From Cupriavidus taiwanensis (lineage in GTDB: Bacteria > Pseudomonadota > Gammaproteobacteria > Burkholderiales > Burkholderiaceae): a DNA stretch of 64,000 nt. Positions 9,110-17,113 of this stretch are shown in pieces. Positions within the stretch are counted from its first letter, which is position 1. Each line of letters starts with the position of its first letter. The stretch spans positions 2,247,301-2,311,300 of the forward strand of contig NZ_LT984804.1 in NCBI RefSeq assembly GCF_900250115.1, written 5' to 3'. The notes under the pieces are model-generated. The model searched no databases. It saw nothing but the letters and a program-made list of their open reading frames with translations, and was not told the DNA's origin. The translations under genes were made by a program, and so were the position numbers.

Positions 9110-9571
9110 TTAACCGGTGATAAAGGCCGGCCACACCGGCATCTGCAGGTTGATGCCGTACACGAACGCGCCCAGGCTGATCAGCACCAGCACCACCGCG
9201 TTGAGCAGCGCGCCCTTCCAGCTGAACTCGTGGCTGGCCATCGACGACACCAGCACCAGCACGAACACCGACAGCACCATGCCCAGCGGCTTGAGCAGCA
9301 GGCCGAACAGCACCACCGAGCCGAGGATCCACAGCAACGTCTTCAGGTCCCAGCGCGCCAGGTGGTCCTGTTCGCCCTTGGGCGACAGCGAGGTCAGCAG
9401 CACCACCGCCCCCAGCACCGCGAGCACCAGGCCCAGCAGGAATGGAAAATATCCGGGTCCCATCTTGGCGGCCGTTCCCATGGAATAGCCGCGAGCGACC
9501 CAGGAAAAGCCCAGCCCGACCAGAATGAACATCAGGCCGGAGGCAAAGTCCTTTTGGCTGCGTATGCGCAA
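9110..9571 (-). CDS. tctB: TTT small membrane subunit TctB
   Basis: 153 aa TctB-type protein with four predicted membrane segments (residues ~12-30, 42-60, 77-105, 118-145) and the motif GPGYFPFLLG typical of the family. The start chosen is TTG at 9571, giving MRIRSQKDFASG: AGGAGA lies 6 bp upstream and this N-terminus fits the family better than the longer frame from 9586. It is the first gene of the tctBA operon. Expression is likely driven from the 452-bp region upstream, which holds a perfect palindrome. Confidence 0.9.
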   Translation of the reverse strand: MRIRSQKDFASGLMFILVGLGFSWVARGYSMGTAAKMGPGYFPFLLGLVLAVLGAVVLLTSLSPKGEQDHLARWDLKTLLWILGSVVLFGLLLKPLGMVLSVFVLVLVSSMASHEFSWKGALLNAVVLVLISLGAFVYGINLQMPVWPAFITG

Positions 9572-10023
9572 AGCGATTCTCCTCAAAGTTCACGAAATGC
9601 CGTGCCGGGGGCGCACTGGCTCGGGCGCGCCGACGCATGCAGGACGGCATGCTCCCCGACGGTTGACCCGAACCTTAGAGACGTGATCTTTCAGGTGCCT
9701 TTCATTTGTCCGCTTTTAGGGGTATTTACCAATAACCCCTTGAAACAAGGCAAAAACTGGCCACCTGACCCGAGCAAATACATCACAACGTGATGTATTT
9801 TCATGTTCAGGAACAAAGGTGGAAAACGGACAGGGAAGGTCAGGCCAACAAGACGGCGCGCGCACTTGCATCCAGGCAAGGCGCGGCCGCAAAGACGCGC
9901 ACCGCTGCCGTGCCAGGCAGCCCACGCGTACGCTGGAGGGAGAGCCAGCGATGCCACGATGCCACATCGATCTTTCGAATGGCTTTCAATGCAAAGCCTT
10001 CCACGCGCGGGCCTTCGATGCCA
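9572..10023. other. intergenic region upstream of tctBA
   Basis: 452 bp between the MATE gene stop and tctB. It contains a perfect 11-bp inverted repeat at 9776-9800 (listed separately) and an imperfect one at 9718-9740 (aggggt...acccct). The part from about 9680 to 9810 is AT-rich relative to its surroundings. I see no believable gene here. Confidence 0.6.
9776..9800. repeat. perfect 11-bp inverted repeat, 3-bp spacer
   Basis: aaatacatcac - aac - gtgatgtattt. The symmetry suggests a dimeric-regulator operator about 205 bp upstream of the tctB start. Alternatively it is a hairpin with a short T-run on the plus strand (ttttc), but there is no plus-strand gene for it to terminate. Confidence 0.7.
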
Positions 10024-11514
10024 TCAGCGCGCGGCTTCGGTCGCGGGTGTGGCGGCGCCGGCCGGCTCGACGACCTCGCCGGCGTCTTCGCAGGGCGTGC
10101 CCATGCCGGTATCGGGCGCCTGCCCGACGGCCTGCGCCTGCTGCGGCGCGACCGGCAGGATCTGGCTGCGGCGCCAGTTGCCGAAGCGGTAGTAGCCGAT
10201 CGCCAGCGCCAGCGACACCATCGAGCCGAGCGGGAAGCTCCACCAGATCGCGTCGGGGCCGAGGCGCGGGCCCAGCGCCCAGGCGAACGGCAGCCGGATC
10301 ACCCACATCGACAGGAACAGGATCGCCAGCGGCGCCATCACCGCGCCGGTGGCGCGCACCGTGCCGAAGATGACGATGGTGAAGCCAAACAGGATGAACG
10401 ACCACAGCACCACCACGTTGATATGCTGGGCGATGCCGATGGCGACGCCGTCGGTGCCGAGGAACAGGCCCAGCGAGTAGCGGTTGAACAGGTAGATCAG
10501 CGCCACCAGCGCGCCGGTCATGGCCACGTTGAACAGCAGCCCCATGCGCGTGATGCGCGCCACGCGCTGCCACAGTCCGGCGCCGACGTTCTGCGCCACC
10601 ATCGACGATACGCTCGCGCCCACCGCCAGCGCGGGCATCTGCACATAGGTCCACAGCTGCGACGCCACGCCGTAGGCGGCGGTGGTCTGCGAGCCATGGG
10701 CGTTGACCAGCGCCATCATGACGATGGCGGACGAGGAGATCATCACCATCTGCAGGCCCATCGGCAGACCCTTGACCACCAGCGCGCGCAGGATCGCCGG
10801 GTCCGGCACCAGCAGCGCCAGCTGGCCGCGGCGCAGCAGCAGGAAATGCCGGCGCCGGTACAGCAGCGCCATCATCGCCGCCAGGCTTGCCAGCTGGGCG
10901 ATCAGCGTGGCCAGTGCCGAGCCGGCGATGCCCATGGCCGGGACCGGGCCCATGCCGAAGATCAGCACCGGGTTGAGCACCACGTCCAGCACCACCGACA
11001 GCAGCATGAACCAGAACGGCGTGCGCGAATCGCCGGCGCCGCGCAGCGTCATCATCACGAAGTTGTAGAAGTACATGAACGGCAGCGCCAGGAAGATGAT
11101 GCGCAGGTAGGCCACCGCCAGCGGCGCGGCATCGGGCGGGGTCCGCATCGCCGCGAGGATGTCGGGGGTGTAGAAGTAGCCCAGCGCCGACGCCAGCACC
11201 GACATCGCCACGAAGAAGGTGGTGCTGGTGCCGACCACCCGGCGCGCCTCGTCCAGGTCGCGCGCGCCGACGGCCTGGCCGATCATGATGGTGTTGGCCA
11301 TGCTGATGCCGAACACCACGCCCAGCAGGAAGAACAGGAGGATGTTGGCGTTGGAGGTGGCGGTCAGCGCGGCCTCGCCGAGGAAGCGCCCGACCCAGAC
11401 CGAATTGATCGAGGCGTTCAGCGACTGCAGTATGTTGCTGCCGAGCACCGGCAGCGAGAACAGCAGCAGGGTGCGGCCGATCGGGCCGGTGGTCAGTCTG
11501 GCGTCGGGCTTCAT
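10024..11514 (-). CDS. MATE-family multidrug/metabolite exporter
   Basis: 496 aa, about 12 membrane segments, with the two-fold repeated MATE architecture. It opens with a MATE-like TTGPIGRTLLLFSLPVLGSNILQSLNASINSVWVGRFLGE and shows GQAVGARDLDEAR and RGAGDSRTPFWF in the first half and VAQNVGAGLWQR in the second. The last ~45 residues are Ala/Pro/Glu-rich and likely a disordered cytoplasmic tail. Such proteins export cationic drugs or metabolites using Na+ or H+ gradients; the substrate is unknown. It appears to be a single-gene unit upstream of, and on the same strand as, tctBA. Confidence 0.92.
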   Translation of the reverse strand: MKPDARLTTGPIGRTLLLFSLPVLGSNILQSLNASINSVWVGRFLGEAALTATSNANILLFFLLGVVFGISMANTIMIGQAVGARDLDEARRVVGTSTTFFVAMSVLASALGYFYTPDILAAMRTPPDAAPLAVAYLRIIFLALPFMYFYNFVMMTLRGAGDSRTPFWFMLLSVVLDVVLNPVLIFGMGPVPAMGIAGSALATLIAQLASLAAMMALLYRRRHFLLLRRGQLALLVPDPAILRALVVKGLPMGLQMVMISSSAIVMMALVNAHGSQTTAAYGVASQLWTYVQMPALAVGASVSSMVAQNVGAGLWQRVARITRMGLLFNVAMTGALVALIYLFNRYSLGLFLGTDGVAIGIAQHINVVVLWSFILFGFTIVIFGTVRATGAVMAPLAILFLSMWVIRLPFAWALGPRLGPDAIWWSFPLGSMVSLALAIGYYRFGNWRRSQILPVAPQQAQAVGQAPDTGMGTPCEDAGEVVEPAGAATPATEAAR

Positions 11515-11600
11515 AAGGCGTCGCGCGGCGGAAATCCGCCCAGTCTATGCCTGCCCGCGGGGCGCTTCAAGCACGCCCGGCTGCGCATCGTCGCGCTTTT

Positions 11601-11911
11601 TACCTGAAAGACTTCTTTCGCGGCGACCCCAAACTCCGCACGGGATTCCCAGGACTGTCGCGGCTGGCGGCGGCGGTGGTGCCGGGGGTGGCGATCTGCG
11701 GCATGCACTACACCGGCAGTCGGCCGGCACCATGATCTGCAGCAGTCCGACCTACGCGCCCAGCCTGTTTGCGATCGAAGGCGACAGCATCGGCCATGCG
11801 GTGTTCGGGCTGAGCCTGATCACGCAGCCGGTGCTTCTGGTGGTGGAAGACACCACTACCAGCGCCGTGGCCGCGACTGCCGCATTGGCAAGCACGCGCG
11901 ATCCGGCCTGA
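11601..11911 (+). pseudogene. MHYT-domain protein remnant with frameshift
   Basis: One frame reads RLAAAVVPGVAICGMHYTGS and stops; the next frame continues SAGTMICSSPTYAPSLF and a hydrophobic stretch to a stop at 11911. Restoring a single T after 11718 joins them as GMHYTGMSAGTMI, which matches the MHYT membrane-sensor motif. The remnant lacks the repeated N-terminal MHYT units and any GGDEF, EAL or HTH output domain. It is wedged between the MATE and aldehyde dehydrogenase genes. The relation to MHYT is by motif only. Confidence 0.5.
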
Positions 11912-12063
11912 GCGGGGAACGGACTAACGGACCAACGGACTAGCGGCACCGCGGGACGCGCCGGTCCCCGCACATTTTTTCTTGGGGGGTGCGACCGGGC
12001 GCGGTGCATGATCGCGGCGGGCGGGTTAAGCTTGCGCTTTTACCGCCCACGAGGAGAACACCC

Positions 12064-13491
12064 ATGTACCAGGATCTCGCCCTCTATATCGACGGGGAAT
12101 TCATCAAGGGAGGCGACCGGCGCGAGCAGGAGGTCATCAACCCGGCCACGCAGGAAGTGCTGGGCCAGCTGCCGCACGCCACGCGCGCCGACCTGGACCG
12201 CGCGCTGGCCGCCGCGCAGCGCGCCTTCGAAACCTGGAAGAAGACCTCGCCGCTGGAGCGCGGCAAGATCCTGCGCCGCGTCGGCGAGCTCGCGCGCGAG
12301 CGCGCCCGCGACATCGGCCGCAATATCACGCTGGACCAGGGCAAGCCGCTGGCCGAGGCGGTCGGCGAGATCATGGTCTGCGCCGAGCACGCCGAGTGGC
12401 ACGCCGAGGAATGCCGCCGCATCTACGGCCGCGTGATCCCGCCGCGCCAGCCCAATGTGCGCCAACTGGTGGTGCGCGAACCGATCGGCGTCTGCGCCGC
12501 GTTCACGCCGTGGAACTTCCCCTTCAACCAGGCCATCCGCAAGATCGTCGCCGCGGTGGGCGCGGGCTGCACCTTGATCCTGAAAGGGCCCGAGGACTCG
12601 CCCAGCGCGGTGGTGGCGCTGGCGCAGCTGTTCCACGATGCCGGCCTGCCTCCGGGCGTGCTCAACATCGTCTGGGGCGTGCCGGCCGAGGTCTCGACCT
12701 ACCTGATCGAATCGCCGATCGTGCGCAAGATCTCGTTCACGGGCTCGGTGCCGGTGGGCAAGCAGCTGGCGGCGCTGGCCGGCGCGCACATGAAGCGCGT
12801 GACCATGGAGCTGGGCGGCCATTCGCCGGTGCTGGTGTTCGACGATGCCGACATCGACCCGGCCGCCGAGATGCTGGCGCGCTTCAAGCTGCGCAACGCC
12901 GGCCAGGTGTGCGTGTCGCCCACGCGCTTCTACGTCCAGGAGAAGGCCTATGACCGCTTCCTGGCGCGCTTCACCGAGGTGATCGGCTCGATCAAGGTCG
13001 GCAACGGACTGGAAGACGGCACGCAGATGGGCCCGCTGGCGCACGAGCGCCGCGTGCTGTCGATGGAACAGTTCCTGGACGATGCCAGCCAGCGCGGCGG
13101 CAAGGTGGTGGCGGGCGGTTCGCGCCTGGGTGTCAAGGGCTACTTCTTCGCGCCGACCGTGGTCACCGACCTGCCCGACGACGCGCGCCTGATGACCGAC
13201 GAGCCCTTCGGCCCCGTGGCGCCGGTGACGCGCTTCAAGGACACCGCCGAGGTGCTGCGTCGCGCCAACAGCCTGCCCTTCGGCCTGGCCTCGTATGTGT
13301 TCACCAATTCGCTGAAGACCGCCACGGAAGTGTCCAACGGCCTCGAAGCCGGCATGGTCAACATCAACCACTTCGGCATGGCGCTGGCCGAAACCCCGTT
13401 CGGCGGCATCAAGGACTCGGGCATCGGCAGCGAAGGCGGCATGGAGACCTTCGACGGTTACCTGGTGACCAAGTTCATCACCCAGGTCTGA
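12064..13491 (+). CDS. NAD(P)-dependent aldehyde dehydrogenase
   Basis: 475 aa member of the ALDH superfamily, closest in pattern to succinate-semialdehyde dehydrogenases (GabD-like). The general base is E249 (MELGGHSP) and the nucleophile C283 (GQVCVSP), 34 residues apart as in the family; [10 protein letters not shown] and the FTGSVPVGK cofactor motif are also present. GAGGAG precedes ATG 12064 by a good distance. It stands alone between the MHYT remnant and the convergent oxidase operon, so its substrate is open. Confidence 0.92.
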   Translation: MYQDLALYIDGEFIKGGDRREQEVINPATQEVLGQLPHATRADLDRALAAAQRAFETWKKTSPLERGKILRRVGELARERARDIGRNITLDQGKPLAEAVGEIMVCAEHAEWHAEECRRIYGRVIPPRQPNVRQLVVREPIGVCAAFTPWNFPFNQAIRKIVAAVGAGCTLILKGPEDSPSAVVALAQLFHDAGLPPGVLNIVWGVPAEVSTYLIESPIVRKISFTGSVPVGKQLAALAGAHMKRVTMELGGHSPVLVFDDADIDPAAEMLARFKLRNAGQVCVSPTRFYVQEKAYDRFLARFTEVIGSIKVGNGLEDGTQMGPLAHERRVLSMEQFLDDASQRGGKVVAGGSRLGVKGYFFAPTVVTDLPDDARLMTDEPFGPVAPVTRFKDTAEVLRRANSLPFGLASYVFTNSLKTATEVSNGLEAGMVNINHFGMALAETPFGGIKDSGIGSEGGMETFDGYLVTKFITQV

Positions 13492-13517
13492 GCGCCCGGC
13501 GCGGCGCCAGGCGGCCT

Positions 13518-13547
13518 GCCGCCGGCGCCCTCCCCGGGGCCGGCGGC
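13518..13547. terminator. GC-rich hairpin between convergent genes
   Basis: gccgccggcgcc pairs with ggggccggcggc (10 of 12) around a 6-nt loop in the 66 bp between the ALDH stop and the oxidase operon stop. No clear T-run on either strand; a bidirectional terminator role is inferred from position. Confidence 0.4.
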
Positions 13548-13557
13548 GCCTTCCCCG

Positions 13558-13953
13558 TCAGCGGAAGAAGATGCCGCGCGTCAGGAACGTATGATTCGCT
13601 TCTTCCGCCATCAGCCAGACCAGCACCAGCAGGCACAGCGGCGGGATCAGGATGGCGCAGATCAGCGCCATGCGCTCCCATGCCATGTGCATGAACACCG
13701 CCACGATCAGCCCGGCCTTCAGCCCCATGAACAGCAGGATCAGGGTCCAGCGCAGATAGCCGGTGAAGTGGAAGTAGTCGACCAGGTACGACAGCGTCGA
13801 CAGCACGAACAGCAGCAGCCAGATCTTCAGGTACAGCCCGATCGGGTGCTCCTGCCCGTGGTGCGCCGCATGCCCGGCCTCGGCGCCGGAGCCGTGCGGC
13901 GTGCCATGCGGGGGCGTTGCGGGCGCCGCGGGAGTTGCCGGATTCGATGCCAT
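13558..13953 (-). CDS. cytochrome c oxidase subunit IV family protein
   Basis: 131 aa. A Pro/Ala/His-rich N-terminus (residues 1-45) precedes three membrane segments: LYLKIWLLLFVLSTLSYLVD, a central LILLFMGLKAGLIVAVFMHM and a C-terminal CAILIPPLCLLVLVWLM. MGLKAxxIVxxFMHM is the hallmark of prokaryotic COX4-type subunits. It is the last gene of the oxidase operon, 8 bp after the second subunit III gene. Start ATG 13953 (MASNPATP) is the first Met after the upstream stop. A small structural subunit of the terminal oxidase in the inner membrane. Confidence 0.85.
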   Translation of the reverse strand: MASNPATPAAPATPPHGTPHGSGAEAGHAAHHGQEHPIGLYLKIWLLLFVLSTLSYLVDYFHFTGYLRWTLILLFMGLKAGLIVAVFMHMAWERMALICAILIPPLCLLVLVWLMAEEANHTFLTRGIFFR

Positions 13954-13961
13954 GGCCACCC

Positions 13962-14678
13962 TCACCAGAGATAGAACAGCGCAAAGATGAACACCCACAC
14001 CAGGTCGACGAAGTGCCAGTACAGTCCGGCGATCTCGACGATCTGGTAGTTGCCGGTGGCCTCGTAGCGCCCGCGCAGCACGCGCGTGGCCACCACCACC
14101 AGGTAGATCACGCCGCATGACACGTGCAGGCCGTGGAAGCCCGTGATCATGAAGAAGGTCGAGCCGAACTGCGCCGCCCCCATCGGGTTGCCCCACGGGC
14201 GCACGCCCTCGTCGACGATCAGCTTGGTCCATTCGAAGGCCTGCATGCCGACGAACAGCACGCCGAACACCGCGGTGACGAACATCAGCGTCGCGCATTC
14301 GCGGCGCGCGCGGCGGTAGGCGAAGTTGACCGCCATCGCCATGGTGCCGCTGCTGGTGATCAGCACGAAGGTCATGATCGCGATCAGCAGCAGCGGGATG
14401 TCGGCGCCGCCCACATGCAGGGCGAACACCTCGCTCGGGTTGGGCCACGGCACCGTGGTCGACATGCGCACGGTCATGTAGCCGGTCAGGAAGCAGCTGA
14501 AGACGAAGGTGTCGGACAGCAGGAAGATCCACATCATCGCCTTGCCCCACGACACCTTGAAGGCCTGCTGGTCCGACGACCAGTCGGCCAGCAGGCCGCG
14601 CACGCCGCCGACCGGTGGTGCGGGCGGCGCGGGCGCCACGCCGGGGCTTGCCGAGGGTGAAGACAGTTGCGTGGACAT
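13962..14678 (-). CDS. coxP: cytochrome c oxidase subunit III family protein (CoxP-type)
   Basis: 238 aa. A Ser/Pro-rich N-terminus is followed by KAMMWIFLLSDTFVFSCFLTGY, FEWTKLI and MITGFHGLHVSCGVIYL, then the terminal EIAGLYWHFVDLVWVFIFALFYLW, all characteristic of heme-copper oxidase subunit III. AAGGAGG lies upstream of ATG 14678. It is the second subunit III-like gene of the operon; the M-N-O-P order matches the alternative oxidase of Bradyrhizobium, from which the symbol is borrowed. Confidence 0.9.
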   Translation of the reverse strand: MSTQLSSPSASPGVAPAPPAPPVGGVRGLLADWSSDQQAFKVSWGKAMMWIFLLSDTFVFSCFLTGYMTVRMSTTVPWPNPSEVFALHVGGADIPLLLIAIMTFVLITSSGTMAMAVNFAYRRARRECATLMFVTAVFGVLFVGMQAFEWTKLIVDEGVRPWGNPMGAAQFGSTFFMITGFHGLHVSCGVIYLVVVATRVLRGRYEATGNYQIVEIAGLYWHFVDLVWVFIFALFYLW

Positions 14679-14701
14679 GCCGGTCCTCCTTGCCGCCGGC
14701 G

Positions 14702-15349
14702 CTAGGCCGTGCCGCAGATGTAGCGCACCAGTTCGGGCGTGAGCCATCCCAGCGCCGCCAGCAGCACCGCCCACACCGCCAGCAGGAAATGCCAGTAGCG
14801 CGCGCACAGCCGCAGGCGCAGCACCGCGGCCTCGCCACTGCCGCGCGCCGACATGGCAAAGCACCAGCCCGCCAGGCCGCCGAGCACGTGCAGGCCGTGC
14901 ATCGCGGTCAGCAGGTAGAAGAAGCTGCCGGCCGGATTGCCGGCCGGCATCACCTGCATCGCACCCAGCGCCTGCCACGCCCACAGCTGCGAGGCGACGA
15001 AAGCGGCCGCCCCCAGCCCGCCCAGGCGCAACGCGCGCCGGGCCGTGGCCATCTGGCCCCGCCCCGCCGCGCGCGAAGCCACCGCCATCGCCACGCTGCC
15101 CGCCGCCAGCAGCGCAGTCGACAGCCATACCTGCCACGGCAGCGCGATGCGGTGCCAGTCCGGACTGTCCATGCGCAGCGCATAGGCCATCAGGAACAGC
15201 GCGAACAGCGACGTGACCACGCCCATGAACACCCACAGGCCGATGCTGGCCGGCGCGCGGCGTTGCGGGTGGCGGTTGGCGGCATTCTCGCCGGACTGGT
15301 TGCCGCCGAAGTCGTCGCGGCTGACCTTGTACAGGGCTTCGGCGTTCAT
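14702..15349 (-). CDS. coxO: divergent cytochrome c oxidase subunit III (CoxO-type)
   Basis: 215 aa with about five membrane segments. It shows ASIGLWVFMGVVTSLFALFLMAY, LLTAMHGLHVLGGLAGW and a C-terminal ARYWHFLLAVWAVLL, weakly resembling subunit III and clearly different from the neighbour at 13962. Its ATG overlaps the subunit I stop by 4 bp (ATGA), implying translational coupling. Part of the inner-membrane oxidase complex; symbol by operon position and similarity. Confidence 0.85.
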   Translation of the reverse strand: MNAEALYKVSRDDFGGNQSGENAANRHPQRRAPASIGLWVFMGVVTSLFALFLMAYALRMDSPDWHRIALPWQVWLSTALLAAGSVAMAVASRAAGRGQMATARRALRLGGLGAAAFVASQLWAWQALGAMQVMPAGNPAGSFFYLLTAMHGLHVLGGLAGWCFAMSARGSGEAAVLRLRLCARYWHFLLAVWAVLLAALGWLTPELVRYICGTA

Positions 15350-17103
15350 GCGACGGCTCCGCGGCTGGCATGCGGTTCAGGCTCGGCCCCGCCCTGCTCC
15401 GGCGGCGCGTTCTGCGCGATAAAGTCCTCACGCGCGCCCGGCACGCTGTAGGCGTAGGCCCAGCGGTACACCACCGGCAGGTGCGGGCCCCAGTTGCCGT
15501 GCGCCGGTGGCGTCTGCGGCGTCTGCCATTCCAGCGAGGCCGCGCGCCAGGGGTTGCCGTCGGCCTTGCGCCCGTGCCGCAGGCTCCAGAACAGGTTGAA
15601 GACAAAGAGCAGCTGCGCCGTGGCGACGACGAAAGCGGCCACCGAGATATACATGTTCATCACATGCGCCGATTCCGGGATAAAGGCATAGTTCTCCCAG
15701 GCGTAGTAGCGCCGCGGCATGCCCAGCACGCCCAGGTAGTGCATCGGGAAGAAGATCGCATAGGTGCCGACGAAGGTCACCCAGAAATGGATGCGGCCCA
15801 GGCTGTCGTCCAGCATCCGCCCCGTCACCTTGGGATACCAGTGGTAGAGGCCGCCGAACACCACCAGGATCGGCGACACGCCCATCACCATGTGGAAGTG
15901 CGCCACCACGAAGTAGGTGTTCGACAGCGGGATATCCACGCTGACATTGCCCAGGAACAGCCCGGTCAGCCCGCCGATGATAAAGGTGCTGATAAAGGCG
16001 ATGGCGAACAGCATCGGCACGGTGAAATGGATATCGCCGCGCCATAGCGTGATGACCCAGTTGTAGACCTTGATCGCGGTGGGAATGGCGATGATCAGCG
16101 TGGTGGTGGCAAAGAAGAAGCCGAAATACGGGTTCATGCCGCTGACAAACATGTGGTGCGCCCACACCACCACCGACAGCACGCCGATCGCCAGGATCGC
16201 CCAGACCATGGTGCGGTAGCCAAAGATACTCTTGCGCGAATGCACGCTGATCAGGTCCGAGACGATGCCGAAGGCCGGCAGTGCGACGATATAGACCTCG
16301 GGGTGGCCGAAGAACCAGAACAGGTGCTGGAACAGCAGCGGGCTGCCGCCCTTGTACTGCAGCTGCTGGCCCATCGACACCATCGCCGGCATGAAGAAGC
16401 TGGTGCCCATGGTCTTGTCGAGCAGCATCATCACCGCCGACACGAACAGCGCCGGGAACGCCAGCAGCGCCAGGATGGTCGCCATGAAGATGCCCCATAC
16501 CGACAGCGGCATGCGCAGCAGCGTCATGCCTTCGGTGCGCGCCTGCAGTACGGTGGTGACGTAGTTGAGCCCGCCCATCGTCGCCGCGACGATAAAGATC
16601 GCCAGCGACACCAGCATCAGGATGATGCCCCAGTCATGCCCCGGCGTCCCGGCCAGGATCGCCTGCGGCGGATACAGCGTCCAGCCCGCGCCGGTCGGCC
16701 CGCCCGGCACGAAGAAGCTGGACAGCAGCACGATCACCGACAGCAGGTAGACCCAGAAGCTCAGCATGTTGAGGAACGGGAACACCATGTCGCGCGCCCC
16801 CACCATCAGCGGGATCAGGTAGTTGCCGAAGCCGCCCAGGAACAGCGCGGTCAGCAGGTAGATCACCATGATCATGCCGTGCATGGTGACGAACTGGTAG
16901 TAGCGGTTGGCGTCGATGAACTCGAAGCGGCCGGGGAAACCCAGCTGCATGCGCATCAGGTTGGACAGCGCCACGCCCACGAGGCCCACCACGATCGCCA
17001 CGATGGTGTACTGGACGGCGATGACCTTGTGGTCCTGGCTCCAGACATAGCGCGTCCAAAAACTCTGCGGCGCGTGATGGGCAGCGTCATCGGCATAAGC
17101 CAT
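15346..17103 (-). CDS. coxN: cytochrome c oxidase subunit I (CoxN-type)
   Basis: 585 aa heme-copper oxidase catalytic subunit, 12 core membrane segments. Ligands seen: H75 (HGMIMV) and H404 for the low-spin heme, H267 with the cross-linked-Tyr motif GHPEVY (266-271), HH at 316-317 for CuB, and H402 for the high-spin heme. D-channel D105 (GARDMVFPFLN), gate E269 and K-channel K345 (PTAIK) are present, so this is an A1-type proton-pumping oxidase. The C-terminal extension after ~540 is hydrophilic. It reduces O2 with electrons from the CuA/cytochrome c subunit encoded 10 bp upstream. Confidence 0.97.
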   Translation of the reverse strand: MAYADDAAHHAPQSFWTRYVWSQDHKVIAVQYTIVAIVVGLVGVALSNLMRMQLGFPGRFEFIDANRYYQFVTMHGMIMVIYLLTALFLGGFGNYLIPLMVGARDMVFPFLNMLSFWVYLLSVIVLLSSFFVPGGPTGAGWTLYPPQAILAGTPGHDWGIILMLVSLAIFIVAATMGGLNYVTTVLQARTEGMTLLRMPLSVWGIFMATILALLAFPALFVSAVMMLLDKTMGTSFFMPAMVSMGQQLQYKGGSPLLFQHLFWFFGHPEVYIVALPAFGIVSDLISVHSRKSIFGYRTMVWAILAIGVLSVVVWAHHMFVSGMNPYFGFFFATTTLIIAIPTAIKVYNWVITLWRGDIHFTVPMLFAIAFISTFIIGGLTGLFLGNVSVDIPLSNTYFVVAHFHMVMGVSPILVVFGGLYHWYPKVTGRMLDDSLGRIHFWVTFVGTYAIFFPMHYLGVLGMPRRYYAWENYAFIPESAHVMNMYISVAAFVVATAQLLFVFNLFWSLRHGRKADGNPWRAASLEWQTPQTPPAHGNWGPHLPVVYRWAYAYSVPGAREDFIAQNAPPEQGGAEPEPHASRGAVA

Positions 17104-17113
17104 GCAGGTCTCC

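Noticed and set aside
9718..9740. Second inverted repeat upstream of tctB (aggggt...acccct)
   Set aside because: Six-bp arms with an offset base; could arise by chance, kept only as a note beside the perfect repeat.
11219..11911. 230-codon plus-strand frame as an intact gene
   Set aside because: Its first half is antisense to the MATE gene; only the last part resembles protein, and it is better explained as the 3' half of a frameshifted MHYT remnant.
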